A stretch of DNA of 64,000 nucleotides from Gonium pectorale (GCA_001584585.1 LSYV01000051.1:661904-725903), one strand, 5' to 3'. Counted from the stretch's first letter, positions 17,190 through 28,971 are shown. Numbers and translations: made by a program. The notes: generated from the letters alone by a model not told the origin.

Positions 17190-19189
17190 ATGTTGCGCCC
17201 TCCTCTGCCGCCTCCGGTCGTGATGCACGCTCCACCAGCCCTTGTTGGAGACCAGGAGCTTTTCTCGGAAGTTCTCAAGGTGATTCTGGGGCCATGCCTT
17301 AACTGCTTGTCGCAGTACTGCCCGGTCGCCGTGTGGCGTCTGGCCCCGCAATGCCCCTGCGACCGACTATACCGGCCTCACGGAGCAATTTGGCTTCTCT
17401 CCTATTGCTCCGAGGGCTCGATTTGTCGGCCAAGGGTTGCGTCAGTAATCTCTCCATCAGACAGGGCGCTTGCAGACTAGACAGCTTCCCAGTCAGATCA
17501 ATGTCAACCTGCATTGAATGGCTTTGGTTTTGCTGCCATGCACGATCCCGCTGCCCCTTGTTCCTAGCCGTTTCACAATCTGAAACCTGCCCCCTTTCCA
17601 GCTCCAAAACAAGATATTCTACCTTGACCTGAAGCAAAATGGGCGGGGGAAGTACATCAAGATTGCCGAGAAGGGTAAGAGAGGCAGCTGCGTGGTTGCG
17701 TGCCCGGGTCGTGTCCCCTTTGCTTTTGGCGGGAAATGGCGGGAACTGTTTCCAGTGGCCTGTCGGTTTCCTGGGTGGCTTACTAAGAGGACATGTGGAG
17801 GTTGAGGCAAGTGTTCACGTGCACCAGCGGTTGTTGGGCAGCCTGGCGTCATACTGGGCCCTGCATCGCTGCCAGTCGACGTTGCGTGTACTATTTCGTT
17901 TACGCATCCCTTTGGATGCGTCTGGTGATGATCTCTTGTCTTCATTCGCCCCTCTGCGCCCTGCTGCCTAATACAGGCAAGTACCGCCCGAAGAGCAGCG
18001 TTGTGGTCCCGCTATCCGGGCTACACAGCTTCATTCAACTCTTCGACTTCTACCTGAACAACGACGGGTAGGCGCATGGGCCTTTGCGTCAGCGGCCATG
18101 CTGCCATTCCTAACCTATGCAATGCGCAGCGGCTGCAATCACCCGCGCGTGCTCGCGCACGGCCTGGCGAAGCAAGCAGTGCTCGCAAGCCACGGGCGCA
18201 GACCGGCCGATCACACGCAACCAAGGGTGTTCATTGTTCTCTCCCTGGCACATGCCTGGCGCAGGCCCGGGCCCAACTCGCGGGACGTGGTGGTGGAGTC
18301 GAAAGTGTTCAACTTCAGCTGCGGCGAGAACGACCGCGGGCGGTACCTACGCATCTTTGAGAGCGGGGGCGGCTACCCGGCAGGTGCGTTGCGACCCCGC
18401 TGGGCTGCCCTTGGCTCTTGGCTCCACATGGGGCTGCCGCACGCGCAGCCTCACTTCCTGCATAAAGCTGGGACAGCCCATCCAGGGCTTGGGATGCCAT
18501 GATTGCCTGGGAATGACGGATGGGCGGGCGCCCGAGCATCATTTTGCCACCCATCTCGCTTCTGAGCTACGCATGGGACCCATACGCCCCATCTGTCCGG
18601 GCGTGCGCAGGTGGCTCGAGCCTCATGGTCCCTGCCGGCTGGGCCAACGCCAACATCCGGGCCTTCCGCGAGAGCTTTGAGAAGATTGGCAACTGGCTCA
18701 ATCAGACGGGGATGCCGGTGAGCGGCCTCTCTCATAGAGGCGCACTTACAGCGGCGCAGCACCATTGGCCCCGACACAAGGCCACTTGCCCACGATGCGT
18801 GCCCTGCACCCCTGTCCTCTTCTTTATTGCCCTGTCGACATACCACCGTTTTTTTATCGACCCTGCGCTTCTCGTAACCAAACCCCTTTTAGAGCATCGA
18901 GATGTCTAGCGGCCTTGCGCTCACGTCCAAGCCCGATAGCGTCACGCTGGACGTCAGCAAGGAGGGCGGGCCTGTGCTGTCGGTCGGCTCGAAGCACTTC
19001 TTCTTTGACGCGCGGATGAACGACCGCGGCCGGTACCTCAAGATCAAGGAGGTCAGCGGCAACATGAAGACCCTACTTGTAGTGCCGGCGCACGCAGTGG
19101 CGCGGTTCCAAGAGGCCATTTCGATAGCCATGATGGCGCAGCCGCGGCCTGACATGGAGGGCGGCGCGCCTGGGCCCCAGATGCAGTGA
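17190..19189 (+). CDS. PURA: PUR-alpha family single-stranded nucleic-acid-binding protein
   Basis: Exons are 17190-17279, 17602-17674, 17977-18067, 18265-18383, 18611-18717 and 18893-19189. They join in frame to 258 residues. Three PUR repeats are clear: FYLDLKQNGRGKYIKIAEK (about 36-54), FNFSCGENDRGRYLRIFES (about 100-118) and FFFDARMNDRGRYLKIKEV (about 196-214). Each carries the beta-strand plus Asn-(Asp/Gly)-Arg-Gly turn of this family. PUR-alpha proteins bind purine-rich single-stranded DNA or RNA and act in transcription and mRNA transport. By family comparison, repeats I and II form one folded unit and repeat III mediates dimerisation. The N terminus is Pro-rich and short, and the C-terminal tail is Pro/Gly/Gln-rich. 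The start ATG was chosen because its exon joins in phase to the conserved LQNKIFY segment. Confidence 0.92.
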
Positions 19190-21281
19190 GCAGGGAGGCC
19201 GTGTCTGGTAGCGGCTGGGCGGCCGCGGGAGTTACACTCGGGTAGGCGGGGCGGGGCAGGGCCCGGCCGTCTCCAGCATAGGCTGCTAGGGCCGGATTTG
19301 CGGCGGCTCTTTACAATTGGGTGCGTCGCCCGTGAATGCGTGATGAGTGGTGTGAGGGCGGGCAAGGCACGGACGCACTGCTCTCCACACGATACGGGTG
19401 AAAGCAGGGTCCAGCAACACTCGAAGAGCGTGCCTTTTATTCACGAGGGTGTGTAGGGGGCGGGGCTCTGGCCGCGTGCGCATGGGTCACCGAGCACCCC
19501 TCCGCTTACATGCCTTGCCATGATGGGGATGCGCTTCACGCGTTTAGCCGGGCAGGCCAGATGTGTGGACCCGAATGGGTTCGAACAGGATTTGTTGCCG
19601 TGACGTTGCGACGACATGAGCTCTAACCAGTCATTTTTAAGTTGGGGGACGCCACTGTGAGGGTCATGAAAGGGTGGCTACCGGACTCCCAAAAGACAGT
19701 ACAAAGGACTTCCTACGCAAAAGCAAGGAATGGCTGTGCGCGAGAGCCGTGTGTCTGTGATGTCTGTTGTGCAGCGTGTGTACTGTGTGAATATGTGTGT
19801 GTGGAACGTTGCGTGCACGACACCGTGTGGCTCGTCGTCTGGGCCTCGTGCCCACGGTGCACGGGTGGTCGAGTACCGAGTAACGATGCTGGCCGGCCCT
19901 CTGGTAGAGGGTCCGCCTACCAAATAAAGCAAACGGCCCGCTCGGAAGCTTGATTGTGCCCTTCGCCGTACTGCTGCCAACTGGGGAGCATCCTTGACCA
20001 GAGCGGGCGGTCTGGGAAATACGGTAGCCGCGAATGTTTGGCGGCGCCCTTAGCATGTGGCCGTGTGTGCGCCCTTAGAATGGGTGTCGTATGGCCAGCG
20101 CTACAGTGTACGTGGCAGGGGCGGCAGTACTAAGCCCGCATTTTGAGCGCGGCGCTCACTCGCGTTAATTCTGCGGAGTCCGGTGGCTGACCGGACCTCA
20201 CGGCCTCGACCGTGTGCCCAAGAACCCGGTGCACCTGGTTGCTAGCTGCACCTTGCACCCTGCGCGGCCGCCGGCCGTCTTGCCCGCTCTTTGGGTTTCA
20301 ATTTCAGGTGCCCTATTCAAGCAGCTGCGAACTCGTATGGAATGGTGGGGTGGGCGGATGGGACTTATGCGGTTAGCTCGGTACACATTGCTCTTCTCTT
20401 AACCTGGAGTTGCGTTTGCGCGAAGACTGGGGCGCGTAGCTGGCCGCGGTCTGGCTTTTGTGTTTTTCATGCGAGCCCGCGGCGCAGCTGATTGGCCCTG
20501 GAGGAACTCAGCGTACAGGCCGCAGGGCAAGCGAATGGTTCCATTCAGCAGATATGCCGGTGCTGCATGGCTCAAGAGTGGCGTAGGTGTGGCATGGGTA
20601 CGGTATTATGGTGCCGAAAACAGTGGAAAGAAGTGACACAGCAGTGCGACGTGCACAACGCACGGCGGCCTTGTCGTGCATAACCTGATCGCAGCGACCC
20701 GCAAGTTGTTTTGCCTGGTCCAGTCTGGTCCTGACCTGATGCTGGTCTGTAAGGCTTGGGCCCCGCACTTCTCAGGCCATGTTCTCGTTGCCATCGCTTG
20801 GCTTCACCAGTGGCCACCGCACCCCTCCATGATTCGTCAACTGAGACAGGGCCGAACCAGGAGTCCAGGACCGACCGGGCAACCATGCACAGCACCCGTA
20901 CTGCCGCTAAAACTGCTGGCGGGAAGTCACCGAACCTCTTTGCAATCCCCGGGTCGCACAAAGTCGCATCCGTCGCACATAGATTCCCCACTGCCGGCAT
21001 GTGGGGCTCTGGGGCTCAGAGTCACCTATGTGGGCCGCTGATGCACTCGCTCGCCCACAACTCGCCTTGCTGGCCAGCATTGTCATGGCAAAGGTTGTCG
21101 CCAATCAAACACAGATGCAGTTGCAACCTGTCGACAAGTGTGCGCTGCAACGTGTTCTGGACTGGCCTGGACAGCCTGGCAACCTGCCGTGGCCTTGACT
21201 GGCCGGACTGGCAGTCCACGCAGGTCAGTCCAGGCCTGCGCGGACTGCCCTGAGGTCCTGGTCGCCACGTGGCAACGCTGA

Positions 21282-21401
21282 AAAATGAGAAGCCTGCACA
21301 GAAAGAGGGAGCCCGCATCTTCGGCCATACATGCCCGAAGGCGCGACGTTTCCAATAGGGCGGGCGGGTACAGAGCAAGATATGTGTGACGTTCGTCCCG
21401 C
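21282..21401 (+). repeat. Dispersed repeat family R1, copy 1
   Basis: Shares a roughly 110-base core with 22551-22668 and 63338-63450, in the same orientation. Common blocks include AGAAAGAGGGAGCCCGC, CCCGAAGGCGCGACGTTTCC and CAGAGCAAGA. No clear target duplication is seen at this copy. Confidence 0.8.
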
Positions 21402-22147
21402 TAAACTCCGGGCGCGGCCCTGGGGTCCTGGTGGCCGCTGTTGAACACGCCTGTCTGGCAGGCCTGCCGGACTAGTCGCGTGCATGGAGGTTTCATGCAT
21501 CTGCCGCAGGCGTTGGAGCGCGGCAGCACGTTGAGTTGCTGTCCAAGGTCTGAAGGACGGGGGTTCAGAGCCCAACATCTGCTTGTGCTCATCCCGGCAA
21601 ATCGCTGAGATATGAAAGGCTGCAATGAGGGAGCCCACCGCACTTGGCATACCGGCGGGACTGGGGGCAGAAAGAAGCCCACGCAGCCATCGCGTGTGTA
21701 TGTGCAACACACGGGTGGGTGAGTTTGACCCTGCCGTGCTCTCGCCCCTCCTTAGTCTTAATCTTTCCCATAGGGTCGCCTGACCGATCCGTGGGTCGCT
21801 CACCTGGCTGTGATGCAATGCCTGCGGCGATACCGGGTCGCTTCACGTTTGCATAAGTAGTCCCAACGCCGTTTACATTTGGCCCTCTAAAATAGATACT
21901 CGACCGCTTGATTGCTTCGTGAAGGCTTATCGACCCCAACTCGGAAGTGGGCCCCGTGTCCATGTCCCTGTGTATGCTTAGCCCTGCTTGGAATGCACTG
22001 TTACCTCCAGGTGTGTCCCATGTCCCCCCGCGTGAACCTTAGGCACAACTTTAGTCGTAGGCGTACGCACCGGGAGTCTCGTCTCTCGTGCAAAGGGTTT
22101 CACCCTACGCCCTTACATCACGCGCACGTCTGCAAGTCTACCACAGC

Positions 22148-22195
22148 AGGTTACAGGTTACACGTCCGTCAAAGCCGGGGGGCCATGGACGAATT
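22148..22195 (+). repeat. Inverted repeat arm carrying two AGGTTAC units
   Basis: This 48-base stretch is the reverse complement of 28370-28417. It holds two AGGTTAC units followed by a unique 34-base block ending in GACGAATT. Similarity stops abruptly at both ends. Confidence 0.85.
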
Positions 22196-22550
22196 GCGGA
22201 TATTGGGATGGGGGAGCGGGTTATGGTCCTCTTCTCTACCGCAGCGCGGGCCTCTACAGCAGTGCGGGCCAGGAGAGCAGGCCCATTTCAAGGCCGTCAC
22301 CCTCAAATGCTAGGAAGATGCTACTGCGTAGGCTCCCTGCAAGGGGAGCAACCCACCAATCTTCCGTCCCACTGATACATCTGCACCATCCCGCAAATCA
22401 CAAATAACAGACAGCACAAAAGGCGCATGGCGGCGCCCTCAACCAGGATTGACGTGTGCCTGTTGGCTGTCGTCAAACCTTGTGGTACATACATCGGAAC
22501 CGACGCACGCACAGCAGAACTACACGTGTAGCATACACGAGAAGATTCAA

Positions 22551-22668
22551 GAAAAGAGAAATCTACAAAGAGAGAGGGAGCCCACCTCTACGACCATACA
22601 CACCCGAAGGCGCGATGTTTCCGGTAGGGTGGGCGGGAACAGAGCAAGACATGTGACGTTCGTCCCGG
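22551..22668 (+). repeat. Dispersed repeat family R1, copy 2
   Basis: This is the most diverged of the three copies, with several substitutions in the block CGAAGGCGCGATGTTTCC. It keeps the same order of blocks as the copies at 21282 and 63338. Confidence 0.8.
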
Positions 22669-22864
22669 CCCCCAAAAAAGACCTGCTTACCAGCGGCGGC
22701 AACTGATTGCCGGACGCATCGGGTGGCATGCCCCGGCTTATCTTTCACGCAAGAACATCGCATGCTGTCGGGTGTTGCCGCTCATCCCTAGCGGAAATGA
22801 GGGGCACCATACGTCCAGGGCAGTGGTTCCCGCCCCTAGTGCCTATAGAACCTCAATCAATCAG

Positions 22865-23173
22865 TCAGATGAATAATCCGGCAGCCATGGCCGCGCAGAT
22901 ACGGTATGGCCCATGCCTTACTCGTATGAGCACGCCGCACGAACCGCCTTCACGCATGCCGCGTTCATAACGAAGCACTTCCTCCTCGCTCATATCAGGA
23001 ACCAAAAGTTCACGCTCGCCCGCATCTGCAGCTACGCCTGCACAAACCAAGTGCGCCAGGACTGAAGTTGCGCCCGCAGGCCACAAATGGCCGAGTGGCC
23101 GCAACGTGGCGCAGGCGCCCAAAACAATGTAAGATAGAAAGATCAGGACGGCGAAAGGCACGCGTGATGCCAT
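22865..23173 (-). CDS. Possible small secreted or membrane protein, unrecognised
   Basis: A 102-residue open frame starts at an ATG followed by a hydrophobic segment (MASRVPFAVLIFLSYIVLG) that looks like a signal peptide or a single membrane helix. It continues with an acidic/Arg-rich stretch (SEEEVLRYERGMREGG). An upstream in-frame ATG at 23206 is also possible. No family is recognised and no intron is needed. It lies downstream of the CAP gene on the same strand, so it could also be part of a long 3' untranslated region. Confidence 0.25.
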   Translation of the reverse strand: MASRVPFAVLIFLSYIVLGACATLRPLGHLWPAGATSVLAHLVCAGVAADAGERELLVPDMSEEEVLRYERGMREGGSCGVLIRVRHGPYRICAAMAAGLFI

Positions 23174-23509
23174 CGCCCTGGTAAGGTAAAAGGTAAAAGG
23201 CATAGTGTAGAGGAAGATCACACATACTCTGCTCGGAGTATGCTGAGCGAGGAAGTCACTCAACAGCAACGGCGTTTTCGTAGCGCCGCTCACACCCACT
23301 ACGGCGTGGGGGCGTCACAGTCAGCCACTGACAAACCAATGTGCACGTGCGCACGCGTGCACCAGGCGGAATGTAAGAATATACAGCATGCGCTTATGTA
23401 CGAATGAATGGGACATGCCGCACCGCTCCCGCATCATCCCTGCACTCTTCCTGCAACGATGAGGGGATACATCCTCCGCTTAATACGTTGCTGTGTTCTG
23501 TCGTTGCCC

Positions 23510-25896
23510 CTACAACGGCTTGGGCACTGCAAGCAGGGAGGGAAAGGGAGGGGCAGACCGATGAGTTCCCAGGACTACAGCACCACCAAATGCGAATCGC
23601 ACGGCCACCGACACTTAAAGGAACAGGCGTCAAGGGATGATGCGGTGACGGGCCAAGTGAACCAGGCGTCCATGCCGCAACAAACGGGACAGGGGCGCCT
23701 TGAACGGATGCATGCCACATGGGCGAACCCGCACACTGCTCATGGAGAAACCGTGCCGGCACACCACGTTCCAGGTAGGCAGCTGCGGACGTCACACAGA
23801 CGACTCGCAGACAGACGAATCGCAGGCGGACTTACCGTTCTTAAAGAAGTTTGCGTTGCTGCCGGAGAAGGTGGATCCCAGCACGTTGCCCGGCTGGCGA
23901 TAGCGGCACACGACCACCTTACACACGCCGGTGCCAATGCCCGGGAACTGCATCGGGCCCAGGGCCATGCCGCAGCCCACCGAGGCTGTCGCGTCCCAAA
24001 TGAGCTGCGGGTGGGGAGGGGGGTGAAGGCAGAGGGCGTAAGGACGTGCAGGGCAATTGCTCAGCGCATCTGGAGTTGCGTGCAACAGCTTGCGCAAGCG
24101 CGTTTCAAGGGTACCCAGGTGCGTCCCGGCTTGTCAGTGAACAAGCGCTGAATTCCATCGCGTGTAACGAACCTGCGTGAAATGGCCCACGGTGTTGGTG
24201 GCGCCGAGGAAGTTGTCCTGCGCATGGGCACACCAGGGCGCGGAGCGTTGCATTCAGTCGTGCAGTGCGCGGCGTTAACAAGGGGCCGAGCACCAGCAAG
24301 CGTGGGGCCGCAAGGGGGGACCAGCTCCAGGGCTTGGCCGGGATACCCCCACCGGCGGACTCACCGTCCAGGGGCTTGACGTGAACTTGTAGAACTCAAG
24401 CTCAGAGTACCAGGAATGGATCGCAGGCTCGCAGGTACTGGGTACGCCTGGGTACCCGCCGGCCATGAAGAGGTTCTCCCCGAAGCGGCTGTCCGACGTC
24501 AACTTGCTCTGGTCGGCGTGCTCGAGTCCGCATCCCTTGGCAGCGAGCGTCTTGGCCCATGCCTCCGCCTCCCATGCCAGCGTCAGGTCCCACTGAAGAG
24601 CGCGGGTACCGTGAGCGGCGCGGTAGTGGTTGGTTGCGTCGAAGGTCGCCTGCGCGTCCGCGCAACCCCCGCTCAGCGCCACGCCACTGCCTGCCATTGG
24701 CTGGGGCGGAAGGGGCGACGCAGCAGGACCCGAGCTAGGGCTGGGGGACGGGGTGGAAGACGGGCTGGGGGAGGGGCTGGGGGACGGGCTGGGGGACGGG
24801 GTGGAGGACGGGCTGGGGCTGGGGCTGGGGCTGGGGCTGGGGCTGGGGCTGGGGCTGGGGCTGGGGCTGGGGCTGGGGCTGGGGCTGGGGCTGGGGCTGG
24901 GGCTGGGGCTGGGGCTGGGGCTGGGGCACTTCTTCCCGTTGCCGGGCTTGCAGGGCGGAGCGGGGCTCGGGCTCTGGCAGCGGTTCCTGTGTTGGCAACG
25001 CCAAGGGGGTCACCGGGCGCATTGGTCACAACCGGGAGGGAAGGGGGACCAAGGAGCGGTACCGGTGGAGCATGCGTCGAATTTGCAATAACGATATTTG
25101 AGGGGGCATGTACCTAGGCGGCTGCTGGGCGATGACAGTGCCGCGCTTGAGCAAATACGATGGCACGTGGTAGCCTCGTACGCTGGTGGGCAGTACGAAG
25201 ACGGGCCAAGCCACTATCCATTTAGAGAGTAGGAACCGCCGCACGGCTTCCTCACCCAGCTTTGCCGGGCTTGTTCACGCAAGGCTTGACGGAGGGACTC
25301 GGGCTCGGGCTGGCGCTGGGAGATGGCGACTGGCAGCGATTCTGGCCAAGGACACCCTGAGGAAAAGTTGCAGTTGCAGTTTACAGCAGCTATCAGTATA
25401 TATATGGTGTGTGGAGGCCATATAGTGTTTAAGGGTGCTTTGCACTTTCCAGAACGCCTAACGCGGCCCTCACACCTCAGCAAGAACCGTCAGGCATTTC
25501 GCTCAAATACATTTCCCAATGGCCGTTTCTGACCTTTCCTGTCCCAGGATTGCACGGCTTTGTCTTGGGCGATGGACTTGGACTCGGACTTGGGCTCGGG
25601 TTCTTGCCCTTGTCCTTAGCGGCTAGGAGTTGGCGCCCGGTGTTCTCGCCTGCCATGGCGTGGATCGCGCATTGCGAGTGCACTCGGGGTTATGCAATGT
25701 CTGTCTCTATCATGCGAGGCGCCACGCCAGTGGCTTAGCGCAGCCCCGTTAAGATATGAACGCTTCGCATGTGCATATGTAAGCCGTCGGAGTTACCAGA
25801 CGACACAAGCGCCCAGAGCTCACCAGGCGCCCAGCGGAAAGCATCCACAGTGCAGAGGACGACAACCAGGAAGGTGAGGGTCCGGGAGAGCGCCAT
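23510..25896 (-). CDS. Secreted CAP/SCP-domain (PR-1-like) protein with a Ser-Pro linker
   Basis: Minus-strand exons are 25824-25896, 25534-25649, 25256-25341, 24365-24986, 24173-24217, 23836-24004 and 23510-23526. They join in frame to about 375 residues. A signal peptide (MALSRTLTFLVVVLCTVDAF) leads into GRQLLAAKDKGK, Cys-containing Ser-Pro modules (RCQSPSP twice) and a long (Ser-Pro)n run. The CAP domain occupies about 197-365: CADAQATFDATNHYRAAHG, GENLFMAGGYPG, HSWYSELEFY, VGHFTQLIWDAT, VCKVVVCRY. The CAP His/Glu/Glu/His set is present. Such proteins are extracellular, and the SP run resembles glycosylated wall-protein linkers. Two boundaries are less certain: the third exon could begin at 25356 and the tiny last exon is inferred by analogy with the paralog at 34238-36900. 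Confidence 0.85.
24811..24925 (-). repeat. Hexanucleotide tandem repeat encoding Ser-Pro
   Basis: About 19 near-perfect copies of a GGGGCT-type six-base unit lie inside the CAP gene. In the gene frame they encode an uninterrupted Ser-Pro run. Further, less regular Ser-Pro codons flank it on the lower-coordinate side. Confidence 0.9.
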
Positions 25897-25951
25897 GTTG
25901 CGCATGTGTTGACCAGCCCGGCCCAGTACTCAAGTCCACGCCAATATATAC

Positions 25952-25958
25952 TTATATA
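25952..25958 (-). promoter_or_regulatory. TATA-like element of the first CAP gene
   Basis: Minus strand TATATAA within a run of alternating A and T, about 55-60 bases upstream of the CAP ATG at 25896. The spacing suits a core promoter with a short 5' untranslated region. Confidence 0.4.
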
Positions 25959-26744
25959 TTTCTTATGTTTATGCAGTCGCGTAGTCACTATCGATGGTTG
26001 ATGCGGCGTTACAATTTGTCTTCTGGGTGTCACAAATTAGCACACTATGCGACGAAGAGTAGATATGAATATCATTGAATTTTATAAGAGCTCACTCTTG
26101 CATGGCGTACAGCTGCGCAGCAGGGGCGTTACGACTCTCACACGAAGGCCACCCGGAAGCGCATCCGCAGTACGTCGTCACTCCAATCCTTGTTCCCGTC
26201 AAGCTGCTTCGTAACTTGCAATTGACTTTTGCAAGCGGCCAAGTGCCCCGCGTCGAGGCAGTTCGGGGGTGCGACAAGTAACGCTGGCTCACGTTCCGCC
26301 GGCCGTCCCCCTCGCACATCCTTACGAAGCTAGGCTGATTAATAGCGCTTCAGAACAAGTTTGAGATGTTACACTAATGGAAAACTGAGCATCGCCACCT
26401 TTAGTAACGTGCCGTCGCCCTGATTGGCGCGCCTGGGTCAGCATACCCGTGAGGCTGGCTATGGAGTTGTAGTGGGTACAGGAACAAGGGGACATGTGCG
26501 CCAGCCAATCGGTGCAGGTTGCTTGGGGGCCGAGACTGAAGGTTGCCCGTGGCGCGGGCTCAAGTGCTCCCGCACGCAGAGTGACGAGCTACAAGTGCCA
26601 CGGCTATGAGATCATCTGTCGTCGCGTGTTACGCCATGCACCGCCATAACGTGGCAACCCGGTGAAGTTCGTGGTGCACCAATGATGGGGGGCCGTGTGT
26701 TCTATGTGCGTGGCAGTGTGCTCAAATATATACTCCTGAGCATA

Positions 26745-26784
26745 GCGAGCAAAAGCAACCTAGTCGGCAGCCTATGGGCCCTCA
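26745..26784 (+). repeat. Diverged 40-base repeat R2, copy 1
   Basis: About 80% identical to 58483-58522 in the same orientation. The shared blocks are GCGAGCAAA, CGGCAGCC and CCCTCA. It is too short and diverged to classify. Confidence 0.4.
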
Positions 26785-26986
26785 GCCCGAGCCCGACCCA
26801 AGAAGTAACACCGTGAGAACTTAACGCTGGGGTGCTGAGCCGGGCTGGATACCTGGGCTGATCTGGGCTGACATCCAGACAGCGAGACCGGCAGTGCAGG
26901 TGTCACAGCCGCGCGCGAACGCACGTGATGCCGTGTGCAAACATCGGCAACCCCGGCGGACGGGGAGAGCCGCAGAGCAAACGGCG

Positions 26987-27030
26987 TTCCAAGGGACCTG
27001 TCATAATGTTCCAAGGGACCTGTCATAATG
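26987..27030 (+). repeat. Two perfect tandem copies of a 22-base unit
   Basis: Copies at 26987-27008 and 27009-27030 are identical. This is a simple recent duplication in intergenic DNA. Confidence 0.9.
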
Positions 27031-28369
27031 CAAGTTAAGAGTAATCCTGTGGAGCAGACGCCGGTGGGGACTGACCAGAGCCACAAAACAAGCATATAGA
27101 CTGCAGTCTGTGTGGGTAAGACGTGGCGAGGTCTGCGAGGATAAGATGCCCTACCGTTGGCAACGAGGGTTACAAGCAGTCTATTGATGTATCCTGGCTC
27201 ATCAGCGCAAGAGTTACCGCGTACCGGTGTGCTGCACACAGTTTAGTGAAGATTCGTGATGTACGGCAATCAACTATGCATCGGGAGACAGGGACTTTCG
27301 AAACCCATTCAAAGGCATGCACTGTGAGTCCTCGGCACCACAATGGCCGGAAGGGCGTGTGAGCGACACGTACGGCGAATGACATGTAGGCAGGTCATCG
27401 TGCTGTCAGCGGTTGCCCTTGGAGCACTGGCAGAGGCGGCTGTGGAGCTTCAGAAGGTTTTCGATTTGCAGCATGAGGAAGGAGCGAGGCGGGGTGGTTA
27501 CCTGCGGGCGCCGCGCACAGTTGCAGGGTGCCCGCTGAGCTTGGTGGTTGGGTTTGGGGTCTGCGCCCTTTCTCGCCTCTCCTGCCCTTTCCACAGAAAA
27601 CCTCAGCAGTACCACGCACATCATTGTCACCCCCAACCCTGCCCGGGCCCTGCCCGGCCCAATCCTCCTCTGATGCGCTCCCCCATTTTCATCTGTCTTG
27701 AAAACAGAAAGCTGCAAAGAAAGAGGGGCCAGCGCACCCTTCAGGTGCCTCTTAACTGCCGGCGCTCAAGTGCCGCTCAAGCCACGCATGCAGAGCTCTG
27801 TATTGCTGCCGGCGCTGCTGCAAGCGCTATGTGCAAGCGCACCCCGTCTCCAGTACAGCTGTTGACGCCAGCACTAGTAGCAAACTCAATGCACATGAGC
27901 GACCTGTGGCACAGTTGCACCATGGACCTGGTACAGAGCCCTTGCAATACTGGTTATGTGGCCAAATACCGACGCGGTTACACTGCACTCCCCTTTCAGC
28001 AGTTGGGCCAGCTGCCCATTTTACACCTCGTGATACGCAGGGGACGGCCGGGCATGTGAGTATCCCCCATCTGCCTTGCCGCGTAAGCAAATGGCATGCG
28101 GCCCTAAGCATGCTGTAAATGTTGGAAATGACCATGCACTGTTTAGTGGACAACGTTGGCTACAGCGCCCGCCGGGCCTTCCATCTTTCACCGCGTGTAC
28201 AGGATGACTACCCGGGTGGGCGCGTCCGCTCGTCTCCTTCGCCCGCCAGCACCTATGGATGTGCATGTCCGTTGAAAAAGAGAACCAGAAACGGGGAAGG
28301 CAGCCGTTGAGGTAGCTGCCCTGTTTTTGCTTTCTGATTTGTCCGCAACCCATGTGCGCCTCCCTTCGG

Positions 28370-28445
28370 AATTCGTCCATGGCCCCCCGGCTTTGACGGA
28401 CGTGTAACCTGTAACCTGTAACCTGTAACCTGTAACCTGTAACCT
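28370..28445 (+). repeat. Inverted repeat arm followed by six GTAACCT units
   Basis: 28370-28417 is the reverse complement of 22148-22195. 28404-28445 consists of six tandem GTAACCT units, against two in the other copy, so the array has expanded or contracted since the copies separated. Confidence 0.85.
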
Positions 28446-28971
28446 TGCCGCCGTACCTACCCGTACCCGCCAGATTGGGAAGGCAGCCGCGGTCCTACAG
28501 CGTGCAGGCCAGGGCCTAGAGGTGTGTGGGCGGGTGGGAGATTTGGGGGCTGAGTAGCGGTGCAGCCCGGAAGGAGGATGCTCACTGTGGCCTAAAAGGG
28601 AGCCTTCGGAGCCCGGGCGACTCGACGGCCCTTGGCAAACGAACCTCAAGTACAGATAATCTTTAGCAGTCAACACGGCTTTCTTTAGCGACATACTCCT
28701 CCTTGCGACCACGCTGCTTGTCGTTGGAGCACGGGCTCGCCCTCCTTGGATCTAGTTAGTGACACCTCCAAGACATATGCTCTAAACATCAGCAGTTGTT
28801 GCTGTCAAAAGGGCACCTCCTCGGCTCCCTTAAGTTCAATGACGATGAACTTCACACGACCATGACCTCCAGCCAGACCCCCGACTGGGCAGCCCAATGC
28901 CGAACCGTGTTGTTGTCACGCTCACAGATCAGCTGCGTGGCCCGTGAGGTGCGGGGGTATCGTGAGCGAGC

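Larger units (their letters stand above)
19190..22864. other. Long intergenic region with dispersed repeats
   Basis: This is about 3.7 kb after the PUR gene. No coding segment with family support was found. It contains two copies of a roughly 115-base dispersed repeat and one arm of a 48-base inverted repeat shared with 28370-28417. Short open frames here look like chance. Confidence 0.5.
25897..28971. other. Divergent intergenic region between the first CAP gene and the WDR13-type gene
   Basis: This is about 3 kb with no coding segment I can support. It holds a TATA-like element close to the CAP start, a 22-base perfect tandem duplication, a 40-base diverged repeat shared with 58483-58522, and a six-copy seven-base tandem repeat next to an inverted repeat arm. 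Confidence 0.5.

Noticed and set aside
19565..19600. GGTTCGAAC resembling a tRNA T-loop
   Set aside because: No acceptor or anticodon stem could be drawn around it.
24673..25029. Long Ala-Pro and Gln-Pro frames on the minus strand
   Set aside because: They are the other two frames of the Ser-Pro repeat. Only the Ser-Pro frame runs into the CAP domain.
27716..27760. Partial match to dispersed repeat R1 (AAAGAAAGAGGGG)
   Set aside because: Only about 15 bases match the repeat, within purine-rich sequence, and the match does not extend.
27343..28059. Plus-strand frame with a signal-peptide-like stretch (CRQVIVLSAVALGALAEAA)
   Set aside because: The sequence after the leader is low complexity with no conserved block, and no convincing exon structure follows. 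It could be a small secreted gene but support is too weak.
28188..28712. 174-codon minus-strand frame containing LQVTGYR repeats
   Set aside because: The repeated peptide is just the translated AGGTTAC heptamer array and the inverted repeat arm.
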